Assembly (NCBI RefSeq): GCF_000276665.1
Contig: NW_004955466.1
Span: forward strand, 9,602,254 to 9,666,253
Length of the DNA: 64,000 nucleotides
DNA from: Chinchilla lanigera
Lineage: Eukaryota > Chordata > Mammalia > Rodentia > Chinchillidae
Reading direction: 5' to 3'
The number at the start of each line of letters is the position of its first letter. Position 1 is the stretch's first letter. The translations under genes were made by a program, and so were the position numbers. The notes under the pieces are model-generated. The model saw nothing but the letters and a program-made list of their open reading frames with translations, did no database searches and was not told the DNA's origin. Shown here in pieces: positions 26,490-40,949 of the stretch.

Positions 26490-26940
26490 GCCCTCACACA
26501 TGTATGGTAGGAAGAGTAGTTCCCCTTCCCCAAAGATGTCCTGAATCCTAATTTCTGAAGCCCGTGAATACCTTCCCTTATTCGACAAAGAAATTTGCAA
26601 GTGGAGACTGGGAGATTGCTCGGGATCGTCCAGGTGGAGGGAGACTGAGGGTGACAGTGAGGGGAGGAGGTGTGGTAATGGCCGCAGGGGTCTCAGTGAT
26701 GTCCAGGCTAGGCAGGGCTGAGCCAAGGGCTGCAGACAGCCTGGAGAGGGAGGGAGTGGCAGAGTTGCTTGTCCTCTGAAGCTTCTAGTGAATGCAGCCC
26801 AGCTAAAACTTTGATTTTAGCCCTCTAACACCCATTTTCAGATTGCTGGTCCTAAAACTGCAAGATAATAAATCTGTGTTATTTTAAGCTAATAAACCTG
26901 TGATAAATCAGGGGCAACAGGAGACTAACTCATGGGGTAG
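26490..26940 (+). mobile_element. MLT1-like MaLR LTR
   Basis: Begins with CCAAAGATGTCCTGAATCCTA and ends with AAACTGCAAGATAATAAATC...TTATTTTAAGC, the MLT1 poly(A)-signal end. The middle is GC-rich and diverged, giving chance frames on both strands (26427-26726 minus, 26564-26779 plus). Confidence 0.65.
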
Positions 26941-27368
26941 AAGATTTTCAAGGGTGACTTGCTCCAGGAATATAAAATACAGAAATGAAAGGAAGGCTTC
27001 TCTCACTGAACTAAATTTTATTTGATCACTTGTTCTCTTTTGAAGACTGAAGCCTACAACAAAATCTTGAATAGATGGCATCAGACAGAATTTTTTCTTA
27101 GTTACATTAAACAGATAAGTGGCTAGTTTTTTCCTGCATAAGGTATAGATCTTAGAAAAATTTTAGAAAAATTGTAGATATTCACAAATAAATTTCCTTT
27201 GCCTATACTAATTTTTATTGACATTTAACAGGTTTAAGTCTCACAGGTTTCTACTTTGACCTGTAATAGAAACTGGTTAGTCAAAAGTCAAGATTAATAG
27301 AAACCACTAAGAATTACATGTTCATTTTTTAAAAAGCTTAAAGCACATAAAATATTCATTAATTTATT

Positions 27369-27447
27369 TTTGCAGTGCTGCGGTAGGACTCAGGTTCTCA
27401 CATGCACTAGGTGAATGCTCTGCCACTGAGCCCACGTCCCTCGCCTC
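27369..27447 (-). mobile_element. Old ID-like SINE
   Basis: Antisense tRNA-derived element of a different, more diverged subfamily: CTCTGCCACTGAGCC is the reverse of its A-box region. No duplicated flank is obvious. Confidence 0.6.
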
Positions 27448-27559
27448 TCATGTGAGAGGCGATCTTCCGGTGTGGGCTGAAGACCCTTCTGTAAGCAAGT
27501 GACCTGTGATCGGTAGTGTTCCTGGATAAATCATATTCTTAAGTTTTGCCTACAATTTC

Positions 27560-27636
27560 TATTTTTGGTACCAGGAATCGAACTCAGGACCTTGCGCTTG
27601 CCAGGCAGGTGCTGTGCCTTTGAGCTATCTCTCTGG
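27560..27636 (-). mobile_element. ID SINE
   Basis: Antisense ID. Flanks CTACAATTTCTATTTTTGG (27550-27568) and CTACACTTTCTATTTTTGG (27637-27655) are a near-perfect target-site duplication. Confidence 0.9.
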
Positions 27637-27820
27637 CTACACTTTCTATTTTTGGGTTCTTTAAAATAGCAATAATTTTAAAATTTGTAGAACATAAGAA
27701 TTTGTCTAGAATTTTAGAAGAATTTTGAAAAATCTCCTAATATTTGCTCTGGGTTTTAATCAGTTTCTCCCGTCTTGCAGGTTTTTTGTCTCCCATCCTA
27801 ATTTAATAAGTCTGTGGGTA

Positions 27821-27836
27821 TGTGTGTGTGTGTGTG
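27821..27836 (+). repeat. (TG)8 microsatellite
   Basis: Eight TG units in LRRC9 intron DNA, next to a less regular TG stretch. Confidence 0.9.
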
Positions 27837-28268
27837 ATTGCTCTTGATCTAGACTTCCCTAAATATTCAATTTGGTTTTAAGAGAAACAGAGAAATAATA
27901 ATTTATACTTTACACTTATAGCTCATTTATCTATTGATAATAACTAGTATAACAGGTTTTTAAAAAACATAACCAACTCTCAGTAAGTATGCACATTCAC
28001 CACTGAAGGGAGAAGTGGTCTACGGAGGAACCTAGTGATATCAAGACTTCCCTGTGTGTGGGAGTAGGTGTGTATGGAAGAATGAAGAGAGGCAGTTACA
28101 CAACGCAGAGGGTTATGGGAAAGCCCATTAGGAGGGCATCCAAAGGTGTCCTTTTTCTTTCCTCTTCCAGATCTATTTCTAAAAGTAATCATTCTTCCTT
28201 GACTCTAACATCTCTGGCTTCACTTACATCAGTGGCCCCTTCCATGCTGGATTATCCTTGGCATCTCA

Positions 28269-28355
28269 GCTGGCTGAGGTGGTAGCTCAGTGGTCGAGCA
28301 TTTATTTGCTTAGCATCTGCAAGGCCCTGGGTTTGATCCTCAGCAATGCAAACAA
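28269..28355 (+). mobile_element. ID-related SINE, ancestral type
   Basis: Carries GGTAGCTCAGTGGTCGAGCA (A box) and GGGTTTGATCCTCAGCA (B box), closer to tRNA than the young IDs of the window, lacking their CTGGCAAGC block. Confidence 0.75.
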
Positions 28356-28516
28356 AGTTCCAGATCATTTCCCTGCCTCCTCAGTCTCTTCCTCTAATCT
28401 TGCAAAGGCTCAGCTCTAATAATCTTACCTTCCTATGCTGAAGCCACACCTTTTGAGTTAAAATTTGCCTGCAAGGATGGTTGTAAAGAAACTGGTGGTC
28501 AATGATAAATATTCTT

Positions 28517-28625
28517 TTATTTATTTATTTTTTTGGTTTGGTTTTTTTCCGGTACTGGGAATCGAACTCACAACATGGTGCTTGCCAGGCAGGTGCTGTG
28601 CCGCTGAGCTAAATCCCCAGTCCCC
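28517..28625 (-). mobile_element. ID SINE
   Basis: Antisense ID with T-rich tail on the left. A perfect 16-bp target-site duplication (AATGATAAATATTCTT) lies at 28501-28516 and 28626-28641. Confidence 0.93.
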
Positions 28626-29090
28626 AATGATAAATATTCTTACAGATATGTGTCCTGGGTTTCTTCTATTTCTAAGTTCTTTCTAACAGGGTCAGATATA
28701 TTTTAGGGCTCATGGGTGGAAGGCCCATTATAAGACTACTGCCAATGTTTAAGACTACAGGCACCAATCTTCCTTTAGCTACACAAACCAGAGAGTTGGA
28801 TTCCTTCCCTTCCTCTCTGCCTAAATGGAAATGATTTTACTGTTTCTGTTTATGAAAGAATGATCACAGAGATGTCAAATAATTTATCTTATGTCAAAGC
28901 ACACAATGAGCAAACATATTAAATAGCTTACCTTATGTCAAAGGTATTATTAGGAAAAGGAGTTTCTCTTGAGAGTAATTAGTAGATACTAAAATGATCT
29001 ATAAAACATCACAAGTTTAAACATTTAAGTCAAAATGCATAGGATATAATGCTAACAATTTACATGTTCCAAAAGGAAAATATGTAACTA

Positions 29091-29240
<150 letters not shown>

Positions 29241-29676
29241 CTAAAGTTAAAAATAACAAATTATTCCTGAAATCACTTTTATTTCAAAGATTAACCTTTA
29301 AAAGAAAGCAGTTTAGCACAGGCAACAAAAATGACAGATTAACAGCTAATTTATAGTATTAGATACTACAGATATGAACTCACTTTTGAAAGATTTCTCG
29401 ATTTCTTATGTTGTCAAATGAAGATAAGAACAAGGACATTTTTAAAAAACTATGTCATTTAGAGTTTCAGTCTTTTAAAAAATTTTTCTAGTATTGCTCA
29501 TTAGCTATAGGCAAATAAATAAACAGGATTACTTTATGAAAGATCATTTATAAGTAGCTTCAAACTTATACATTTTTCCAATGGCACTATCCAACTTAAT
29601 TCAACACACACTTACTGACCTGTATAACCCATCCATTAACAATGTCAACCTACTCTAAAAACTATTTGCAGAAGTT

Positions 29677-29732
29677 AGAAAAGGAGGAGGTAAAGGAAGA
29701 GGAGGGAAAAGGAGAGAGAAGAAAAAGTCATC
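29677..29732 (+). repeat. Purine-rich tract
   Basis: Almost pure A/G sequence of about 55 bp within the intron next to exon K. A similar tract lies at 30530-30622. Confidence 0.75.
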
Positions 29733-30831
29733 AAAAGGAAATAAACTATTTTAAAAGAATGTAGTAGATACATATACTAATGGAAAATGCTATGTAACAC
29801 AAAACAAAGCAAAACACTGAGCACCATCTAGGCCACAAAGCAAGTTTATAAATGCCAAAGAATATACAGACTGTGTCTTCTGAAACATTAGAAATAAAGT
29901 GACAGATAACTAAAAGCACCCCATTTATTTGCAATTAGTAATGTAAATATATATATGGCCTTCAATAACTCACAAGTTCAAGAAGAAATATTTTGGAAAG
30001 TAAAAGATTTTAAGAAATACAGAACAGTAGTGATACCATACATCAAAGCTTTTAGGATGCTGCGAAAGCAATTCTTTCTAACTCAAAATTTATTGATTGA
30101 TTCAGAAGAAATAGTGAAAATTAAGGAGCCAGTTGTCCTACTCAAAATTTTTTGAACACTAAATTTCAAGAGACTAAATGAGGAAATTAATGCAACAGAA
30201 AATAAAAAATAATATCCTTGTTAAAATCAAAATGTGTTCTTTGAAGAAATTATTAAGATAGAACAAAATCTTGTAGTTAGTTCTTTTATACAGAATTTTC
30301 TTGGAACACTAAGCTAAGCAGATATTTTCACCTCTCCTGTTATTTTTGTTAATTTGTTCCACTATTAGGTGGGTAAAAATGATATTTATTGGATCCCCTC
30401 AAAGGCTTTAACAAGAAAGGCAGCAAATTTCTTCCCAAATTAATGTATAAAGTAAATGTAATTTCACCAAAAATCAATGCAATTCTCATGTCTTGAGAAG
30501 TCATCTCCTAAAAGTTATAGGAAAGTGTAAAGGGACAAGGATAGCGAAGAAAAGAAGATGTAATGGTGAAGAAAAAAAGATATAATGAAGAAGAGGAGGA
30601 GAGGGAAGAGAAGAATAAATAGAAGTCCTTACTTTAACAGGCAGTAGGACAATATAAAACATTTGTTGATTAATGCAGTATAACAGCATTGGTACTGTGA
30701 GAGACAAGCAGGCTAAGGAGTACAACTGCAGAACTCTAAAACAGACCTTCTTATGTATGACAATGGTGTTTTGCACTGTAATCACATGAAAGAAGGCACT
30801 ATACCTTAAATACTGCTGGGTTATCTGGCTA

Positions 30832-31035
<204 letters not shown>

Positions 31036-31576
31036 CTAGGTCCCAAATCCTCAAAATTGACTGACTTCAAGTAATTCTAGATAAGTGCTGGTAGCTCATG
31101 ACTAAAACCACTGAAGTGAGCCTGTGTGCCAGTTTTTGTGCATTGCTGAATGAGAGCAGATCTGTGTACTGTGGGTTCCAAATACACAACTGGCAATGAT
31201 AACAGTCTAACAGGAAAATGATCATACGGCATCACTTACAAGAAAAATATCAGATTTTTTTTTTCTCAGAAGTTAAGGTTTAGTCTAGGATTCAGGCTAT
31301 ATTTTGTTAATTCCTCCACAGTATTGACCAAGAAGTATGGAGAAGGTGAATACAGTCCAAAAAATATCAAAGGTACATATTTAAATGCAGCCTTAATAAT
31401 ACGAGAACATGTGCTACTAGATGGACCATAACAACTTGCTATACCCACTGGGGCTATATGGAGCTGAAAACTGTGTGTCTACTTAAATGATTTGCCTTCC
31501 CTACTGCACAGAATTATTCATTATTTCCCATCTGACAGTGATGAAAGCTTGCAAATACATTTTAGTTTTTGCCAAA

Positions 31577-31577
31577 T

Positions 31578-31637
<60 letters not shown>

Positions 31638-31640
31638 TTC
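31577..31640 (+). repeat. (TTTC)n microsatellite
   Basis: About sixteen TTTC units run into the T tail of the antisense ID at 31641, so the microsatellite probably grew from that SINE's A tail. The frames over it encode only Phe/Leu/Ser or Lys/Glu/Arg runs. Confidence 0.93.
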
Positions 31641-31730
31641 TTTTTTTTTTTTTTTTGTACCAGGAATCAAACTCAGGACCTTGTGCTTGCCAGGCAGGTG
31701 CTTGTGCCACTGAACTATATCCTTGGACCT
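31641..31730 (-). mobile_element. ID SINE
   Basis: Antisense ID (GTACCAGGAATCAAACTCAG...GCTTGCCAGGCAGG) with the (TTTC)n tract as its tail. Confidence 0.9.
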
Positions 31731-32533
31731 GCAAAATTATTTCTAAAATACTGATTCTAGTAAAATTTTGGCAACAAGCTCAGCTTGAGGTTGTTGCTTG
31801 TTTGTAGTAATCCAACAAAGTTACTTGTATTTCTGATTGGAAGTGGACAAATAACCAATTTATCTAGTAATGATAACAATATTTAGGTTTAATTGATTCA
31901 TTTGAAAGTAAAACTTGATTTTTAAAAAGGCTGATCATTATGACTGAATATTATAAAAGAGGTCTTTGAAAACACTCTAGCGCCTAGTTATCCATAAAAA
32001 TATTGTGCATTTTAGTTCACAGGCATTGCTCGTGTGTGGAATAGTCTGATTAGAAATAATGGACATGTGGAAAGCACTGCATTTTTTTCTCAAATTAAAG
32101 AGTATAGCTGTGTCCACTATGGAAATACCTCTAATCAAACTATTCATCTCTCATGGAAAATATTCATACAAGAAATAGTATATTAAATTTGAAGAGGATA
32201 ACATGGTATAAAATTTTAAGGAGACATCAAATGAGTCGTATGTCCATAACTGCATAAAGAAGGCTTTCCATTTTTAATATTGAATTTTTTTATATTAGTG
32301 TGTTGGGGTTACGTTTTACTGGCTCACAAAAGTCAATGGGTAAATTTTTAAGAATTTTATCATGTGGTATTTCAGCATGAAATTGGTTATGATAGGAGAA
32401 ACTATACCATGGAAATTGGTAAATGCTACTAATTAGGGCTTTTTCCCCTGGGGAGCTGGTTGTCACATATTAATCACCAGGAAACCAATCGTTCTTACAT
32501 GTTGAGTATGCTGTCAGGATAAGAACTTAAATC
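31731..32533. other. Intronic DNA with nothing recognised
   Basis: AT-rich LRRC9 intron; no supported repeat or exon. Confidence 0.4.
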
Positions 32534-32547
32534 AGTCATAGTAACAG

Positions 32548-32631
32548 GGGCTGGGGATTTAGCTCAGCGGCAAAAGCGCCTGCCTGGCAAGCGCAAGGTC
32601 GTGAGTTCGGTTCCTGGTACCGGAGAAAAAC

Positions 32632-32692
<61 letters not shown>
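32548..32692 (+). mobile_element. Young ID SINE with long A tail
   Basis: Full-length ID starting GGGCTGGGGATTTAGCTCAG, with intact pol III A box and a tail of about 60 uninterrupted A. Perfect 14-bp target-site duplication (AGTCATAGTAACAG) at 32534-32547 and 32693-32706. The pure tail indicates a recent insertion. Confidence 0.95.
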
Positions 32693-32696
<4 letters not shown>

Positions 32697-32706
32697 ATAG
32701 TAACAG

Positions 32707-34125
32707 ATCAGAAGTGGGGCTTTAGTAATAAAGCCATACTATACTATAATCAGTAACAGATCAGAATTTAGGACAAGAAGTACTATTTCCTGGTGTTATT
32801 TCTAGCTTCAGATCACTATGTAAATGTTTAAAAGTAGACAAAATATCTGGATGCGACATAGGTAAATCACTTAGACACAGGGATCAAATGGAAATGCAGA
32901 CCTGAACTCATCTTCATCTGTGTTTCTATGATTCTTAGAGGCAAGACTATAGGCAACAATTTTCCAAATCTACGTTATTGGATGTAATGGCTAAATCAAA
33001 AACATCACATTAGAATGTGCAGGTCAATGAGGGACTACATAAAACTTCTTTTGAAGTATTATTGTTCTGCTAATTTTTATGGGCTTTCCTCCTTATCCTA
33101 TCAAACTTTATAGACCCAAAGGTTGTAATCTGATTGCCTAACTGTAAAAACTAATGTTGATATCAGCCTGCTGAAGTTCATATAAACCTGAGGAAGCTAT
33201 TCTCCCCAAAAGAAAATTTGAACTGAGATAAGAATTAAGATTTTGAAGAATATATTTTCACCAGAATTCAGTAGGATCATTGAGTTACCTTTTCATTTTC
33301 TCTTCAACTAAATGTACAGACACATTAAAGTACCATAACATGAGTGGTTAGAATAAATATAACATAAATGGTAGAATAAATATAATAAATAGAATGATCT
33401 ATATAAATTTAATCAATATAAATTTAATTTAAAATACCATTTCTAGGATAAAAAAAAGAAGTGCCAAAATGCTCTAAATGATCAATGACATTTACCCTAT
33501 CATTCAATCATATAATCTCTCATAATTTATCTTACAGTCTCTCTTTAAGCTGTATTATTTTTGACAGTAAGCTTGTCTATTATCCTGTTAAATTGCTGAA
33601 GAAGTTTCTGAATCAGCTGATCTGTAATCTATTCAGTGCCCTAAGAATAGGGAGGTGGGGAGGTGGGGCAAGGATATTCCTGGGGAAAAGTGTTCTTACC
33701 TGTTCTAATATTGTAAATATGCTGGGAACTGGATATCCCATCAAATAGAGCAATATTACCTAGCAAGAGGTCCTTATTTATCATTTTCTTTTAGCAGATC
33801 TCCATGGTTAAAGATGGTTTAATGTGAATAAATCTGGGAGCTACAGAATTCTAAGGCATGGCTCCCTATAAAATGTCACATAGCTGAAGTATAAAATGGA
33901 GATGTTTCACAGATGAAACACTTCTCTGCTATCTGCTATCACCCAACAAAATCTTAGTACTTCAAGATCTATTTTTTTCAAGCTCAGTAGTGTGTGTGAT
34001 GTGGGAAGGAAGGGACTGAGAAACCACTCTCGTAGGCCCAAAATGTTCTTGAAATTATTAGTTAAGCTTGACACCAGATGAGATTTCTGATGAGTGTTAA
34101 GTCTGACTTTTAAAATTTTATCAGT
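32707..34125. other. Intronic DNA with nothing recognised
   Basis: AT-rich LRRC9 intron. The plus-strand frame at 33485-33748 has no family resemblance. Confidence 0.4.
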
Positions 34126-34202
34126 GTTTGGTTCTAGGAATCAAACCTATGGCTTTGTGCATGATAAAACATGCATTCTACCTCTGAGCTACATCCTCAG
34201 CT
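34126..34202 (-). mobile_element. Old ID-like SINE
   Basis: Antisense, diverged: GTTCTAGGAATCAAACC at the B-box end and CCTCTGAGCTACATCCTCAG at the A-box end. Confidence 0.65.
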
Positions 34203-35262
34203 GTAAGCCTGATTTAACAATCCTTTGTGTTGCCCCAGGTGCTCTCATAGAAAGATGTCCCATAGAGTAGCAATTTTTTCTAGTTTAAGTTTCTTCTGAA
34301 TAATGGTTTGGAAGAATCATCTCTAGTTCGGGCTGCATTTTCACAGATGAATGCTTCAATCTGGACAAATTAGTTATACACTAGTTTTGTTTGTACATTC
34401 TTTACTTGCGGTGTAGAAAGAGGCAATGCTCATCATTTCCTTTTAATCTTGGAAAGGGTTCTCATCTCACCCCGCAAAAAGGCTTCATGAACTCTAGTGA
34501 ATAGAGCCATGAAGTTAGTTAACAAGTATCTACATACTATGTTCCATATGCTGTGCTACACACTGATAGAAGTGTGGACAAGATAGTCCCCGCTGTTGGG
34601 GAGTAGTCCACTGTTCAGTCTATTCTCAAGGCATTCTTAGAAGTTCAGCAGAAGTAGTAAAGTTGGTAAAAGGAGGATAACAGACAATACCAAAATGCTG
34701 CACAAACTATGATGGCTGTATAAGGTTGTATGTCTCAACTCTCTTATCTGTACACTGTACTATCTTGGAAGAGAGTTCAAGCAGGCTTAGTTGGGGGAGT
34801 GACCCAAAAGTAACAGGTTGTATTCTGAGTAGATAAAACTAAGGTAAGCTCCTATGTAAGGAAAATTTGAGTGGGAATATTAGGGAATACTCATCCTAAG
34901 TCAATATCCATTATTAGGAGTTGATTCAAATGCCAGGTAGACCAAGTACCTATGACAGACTTAAAGGGCCAGGGGAAATCTGGAATTGCGATTCAGGAAA
35001 CAGCTTGGACCACCAGCAGTAAAGAAACAGATGGGACTTTTCAGAGAACACTGATGAGTCTTTGGGCTATTTAGAGCTAACATCAATTAGTGGTAGGTGC
35101 ATGTATGTTTTCCTGGGTTATCAAACATCTACAAATCAATCAATGTATGTCTTGAACTATATATTGCATATAAATGATAATTAGCAAAATTTTCATTCAT
35201 GTGTTTGGAAGCTTTCCTATCATACCTCAGAGGGATTAAAACATGTAAATCTCATAACTACC

Positions 35263-35278
35263 AAAATAATATCACCTG
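35263..35278 (+). repeat. Left target-site duplication, carries a duplicated splice donor
   Basis: AAAATAATATCACCTG is the copy of 36089-36104 made when the composite element inserted; one base differs. It contains, on the minus strand, CAG/GTGA from the end of LRRC9 exon I, now stranded about 825 bp inside the intron. Confidence 0.9.
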
Positions 35279-36320
<1,042 letters not shown>

Positions 36321-36622
36321 TTAATAAAAAGAATGAAAGATTATCTACTACCAGAACTAAAGGTTATCTACTTTCAAAACATAAACTGATCTTTAACTCC
36401 CTTTGCAAAATAACTTCATGGAGCATTCGTATCTCCTCTTCCAATCTCCTAGTGCAACTGTGAACAGTTTGGACTCTTTCTCTCCTCCCTTATACATCTA
36501 ATCAGTCTCTTGGTCTTAATAGTTCCTCGTTCCAACGTGCCTTTCAGCCTGATCATGCTCATGGAGGCCCCTGTCGTCCAGGCCCTTATGATGTCACTCT
36601 TGCTGATAGAAAAATGTGTGCT

Positions 36623-36790
36623 TGGAAGCCTGGTAGACCTGGGTTTGAAAACACACACTAGCAAGATGTGAGCCAATTATTTCATATTAGTGAGCCTCAA
36701 TTTCTTTTTTTGTAAAATGCACCCAATAGTACTTACCTTTTAGGGTCGCTGTAATATTAAATGAGATAAACACCTTTGCAGTGACTCCAT
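36623..36790 (+). mobile_element. MIR SINE
   Basis: Matches the MIR core in order: AGACCTGGGTTTGAA, TGTGAGCCAATTATTT, CCTCAATTTCTTTTTTTGTAAAATG, AGTACTTACCTTTTAGGGT, AATATTAAATGAGATAA. MIRs are ancient mammalian SINEs. Confidence 0.82.
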
Positions 36791-36988
36791 AAATAGCAAT
36801 TGCCCTAGACAGAGTAAATTGCCTCATTCCCTCCATAAGGTCGCTTCACTCCTATTTGCCATGCTAGCCATGGCAACTGCACACACTCTCCCTTTACAGT
36901 AGGCTAATGGAGACCTTCCCAGGCTAGGTTGTCCACTTTTAGGTATGTCAATGTATCTTAAAAGAATTTGTTGCTTTTGTGCTCAATT

Positions 36989-37008
36989 GTGTGTGTGTGT
37001 GTGTGTGT
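36989..37008 (+). repeat. (GT)10 microsatellite
   Basis: Ten uninterrupted GT units in the intron between exons H and I. Confidence 0.93.
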
Positions 37009-37754
37009 CAGGCTGTTTCCATGTTCTTGACCAAAATAAGTTATATTTGATAGTCAAAAAGGTACATTAAAATTTTTAAACATAAGGTATAGGAAAGCCC
37101 AACTTCCAGGAAAGACGTTACTACACTCAGGCCAACTATCCAGATTCTTCCTCATGTCTTACTGATGGGTCTCCCAACCTTTCTCATATGTCATCACATA
37201 ATTATTATTAGACTAATGTTCCTCCAATCTAAATTCTATCAGCCATTCAAAAAGTATTGGGTATTCAGGAGTATCTTTCAATTTCTCTTTCTCTGAATTC
37301 CCACTACACTTAGGTTAGTACCATCATCAGAACTTAATTCATCTTTTCCTCAGTACATCTCTATAGGTAGATCTCAAACTACTACTTTAGATCAAGGATC
37401 TCAATTCTATATAATTGTAAAAATATGCTACTTCCACATATTTCATAACACTTAGCACAGTCTGGGGTTAATAAATGCTTGCAAATTACTGATTACTTTT
37501 TATTGCTTTTTAAAGTTGAATATAATACAAAAATAAATAATGATGTAATGTTATATGTAGTCCCAGAATATTATATTTTCCTTCAGATATGTTTTTGAAA
37601 ATATTTAAATAACCAGAGAAAAACATATTTGTAATTATTAAAATATCTTTGTCAATATCTAAGTAAATGGTGATGTTTTTATTTGCTTATTAAGACAAGA
37701 TGATAATCAGGTCAGTTTTTAATGAAAAGGATTTAGACATTAACAGTGCTTCTA

Positions 37755-37910
<156 letters not shown>

Positions 37911-38229
37911 TTAGTTTGAGGCCATCAGTCTAATTTCAAATCAGGTATAAAAAGGTAGTTTGAAACATATTTGTTACAAATTGAAGAAAAAAAATTCATT
38001 AATATATCAAAATTGAGCAATAATATATAATGTCTATATTTTGTATCATAATTTTCTATTCTTTAAATATATTTTATATGGTAAGGAATAAAGAAGTACA
38101 GAAAGTCACAATGAAAAGCAATAACCTAAAAAAAATAACTATAACAAACAAATTGATAAATACAAGTTGAATATAAAAAAAGAAAAGCAATACCTAATAC
38201 ACTGAGCCAAGAAAAAGAAAAATATAATG

Positions 38230-40236
38230 CATCCAATTGGAAAAGAATAAGTGTAACTGTCTTTATTCTCAAATGACATGGTTATGTTTTAGAAAATCCT
38301 AAGAAATTCACCAAAAACTACTTGAATATCTGAGTTCAGCAAAATCACAAAATCAAATGTTTATATACAAAAATAAACTGAATTTCTAACTGAAAAATTT
38401 ATTCACAGAAAACTACAACACTACTGAGAGAAATAAAAGAAGATGAAATTAAGTGAAGCAATATTTCACGCTCATGGATTAGAAGACAAAATTATTAAAA
38501 TGACAATTCTTTCAAATTAATCAACAGATCTGATACAGTCTCTATCAAAATACCATCAGCTTTCCTTCCACCAGAAAATTATCATTTTATCCTACAATTT
38601 ATAAGGAAAGGCAACTTAGAATTTATAAGGAAAGGCAACTTAGAATTATAAGCAAACAACTTAGAATATCTAAAACATCGTGAAAAAATAATTAAAAATT
38701 TACTAATAGTCAAAATGTATTATAAAAGTAAATTTATCAAATTAATACTGGCAAAAAGAGAGACATGTAGATGGATGGAATAAAATCAAGTTTAGAATAC
38801 AGCATAACATTTAGAGTCAACCTCTTTTCAGCAATAGGGCCACAGCAGGCCAATGCAGAAAGGGACTGTTCTAACCAAAATGGTGCTGGGACGTGCAAAA
38901 AGATAGCTTCAGAACTCACCTCCAACCTCACATTATATGTAAAAATGAACTCAAAATGGATCATAGATGTAAATGTAAGAGAAAATCTTAGAACTTTTTA
39001 AAGAAAACATGAGAAAATCTTTGTGACCTTAGAATAGGCAAAGAATTATTAGATAAACCTCCAAGAACACAACCTATAAGAAAAAAAATTTGATGAACTG
39101 TTTTGTATCAAAATTTAGTTTTTATTTTTATTTGTTATTTTTAATCAACATTTAGACATTTTTTTTTTTTTTTTGGGTTTTTTTCCAGTACTGGGAATCG
39201 AACTCACAACCTCACGCTTGCCAGGCAGGCACTGTGCTGCCGAGCTAAATCCCCAGCCCCTAGATATAATTTAAGAAAATAAGATAAGCCATAAACTGAG
39301 CAAAAATATTTGTAAATAACATATGATTAATGGCCTGTTATCTTCAATATTTAAAGAACTCAACAATAAAAGTCCAAGACATGTAATTAAGAAAAAGCAA
39401 CAGATTTAAATACACATTTGACCAAAGAAGATAGAAGACTAAATAAACATCTGAAAATCTGCTCTATAATATTAATTATTAAAGCAATGAAAATTAAAAC
39501 CACATTGAGATACTACTTCATATCCACTACAATGGCTATAGTGAAACAGACAGCCAATAGTAAGTGTTGACAAGAATATGGAGAAGTTAAAATCCTCATA
39601 CCCTTTTGGTGGCAATTTAAACCGGTGTAACTACTTAGGAAAATAGTTTGACAGTTTTCTTAACTAGTTAAATATTTAATTACTGTATGACCAAACACTT
39701 TCATTCTTAGATATTTACCCAAAACAAATACAATGAAAATATATGTCCACATAAATACTTACACACAACTCTTAATAGCAGCATTACCCACATAGGTTAA
39801 AAAAAAAAATGAGAGCATTTTGAACATCAACTGGTGAATGGATAAACACAATGTAGTATATCCATACAGCAGAGTATCCAACACATTCAGCAATGAAAAG
39901 GAATGAACTCCTACAAAATGTCACAATGTAGATAGGCTCCAAACCATTATGCCAGGTAACAAAAATCAGGTGCAAAAGATTACATATTATATGGTTCCAT
40001 CTATATGAAATTTCTAGAAAACACAACTTTATTGAAAGTAGATTACAAGTTATCTAAGTCTAGAAGTGAGAAAAGGAATTGACTGAAAATGACACAAAGG
40101 ATCTTTCTGGTGGGATGGCAATGCTATAACACTGTATTGCAGCAACGGTCACGTATCTCTTTAAATTTAAAAGTATTGAATTATGTACATTTAAAATGAG
40201 TTAACAGGGCATGTAAATTCTACTTCAATAAAAATG
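38230..40236 (+). mobile_element. Old L1 ORF2 end and 3' UTR
   Basis: Sense-strand text typical of L1 reverse transcriptase C-terminal region and 3' UTR (for example AAAATGGTGCTGGGACGTGC, GAAGTTAAAATCCTCATACCC). Many stops. Broken by an ID at 39159-39260. It holds a 24-bp tandem duplication near 38598-38645. Confidence 0.78.
39159..39260 (-). mobile_element. ID SINE
   Basis: Antisense ID with a T tail (39159-39175) inserted in L1 sequence; AATCCCCAGCCCC end intact. Confidence 0.92.
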
Positions 40237-40252
40237 TTAGAAAAATCAAATA

Positions 40253-40378
40253 AAGGGGCTGGGGATTTAGCTCAGCGGCAAAAGCGCCTGCCTGGCATTC
40301 GCAAGGTTGTGAGTTCGGTTCCCGGTACCGGAGAAAAACAACAAAAAAAAAACAAAAAAAAAAAAAAAAAAAAAAAAA
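40253..40378 (+). mobile_element. Young ID SINE
   Basis: Almost identical to the ID at 32548, with an A-rich tail. Perfect 14-bp target-site duplication AGAAAAATCAAATA at 40239-40252 and 40379-40392. Confidence 0.95.
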
Positions 40379-40419
40379 AGAAAAATCAAATATGAATACC
40401 CCCAATATAAAGGACATAT

Positions 40420-40945
40420 ATAAATAAAACATTCATGGCAGGATGAATCATAATGGCCTCAAACTGGAAACAACCCAAATGCCCATTAGAGATAAGTGAA
40501 TAAATAATTTGTCATATAACTTATATAATAGGAATACTACTTGTAAATATTCAGATGAACAAGGGGAGTGTGGTATTTATACCCAGTGGAGTACTACTCA
40601 GCCATAAAGTAGGATAAACTTGAGTTATTTGTAAGAAAATGGATGTACCTGGAGACTATGATATTAAGTGAAATAAATCAGACATACAAGCTTAAAAGTC
40701 ATGGAATTTCTTTTATGAGAATTCCAAAATATAAATAAAGAGCAAACAAATGATAGGTAACAGGAAACAGACAGATAGATCTTTTCCAAAAGAGAGTGGG
40801 ACCAAGAAGTGGAGGAAGGGTGAAAGGGGACAGGGAGGGAATGAAAAACTACTGAGCTGTGTTATGTACATGTACCAACTCCCCCCAAGGAATACAATCA
40901 TTATGTGCTGCAAAATGGGCTAATAAAAAACAGAAGTTGAGATAG
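40420..40945 (+). mobile_element. Younger L1 3' end
   Basis: Sense L1: GGAGTACTACTCAGCCATAAAG (end of ORF2 region), a purine-rich 3' UTR, then GTGTTATGTACATGTACC and AATAAAAAAC end. Same 3' end family as 19885 and 49076. Confidence 0.8.
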
Positions 40946-40949
40946 AAAA

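Noticed and set aside
26427..26779. Frames on both strands near 26.5 kb
   Set aside because: The sequence has MLT1-like LTR ends; no splice sites in LRRC9 phase.
31577..31640. Regular short repeats as a CRISPR-like array
   Set aside because: Four-base microsatellite without spacers, in a mammalian intron.
31487..31807. Open frames with Phe/Leu/Ser runs
   Set aside because: They are translations of the (TTTC)n microsatellite and an antisense ID SINE.
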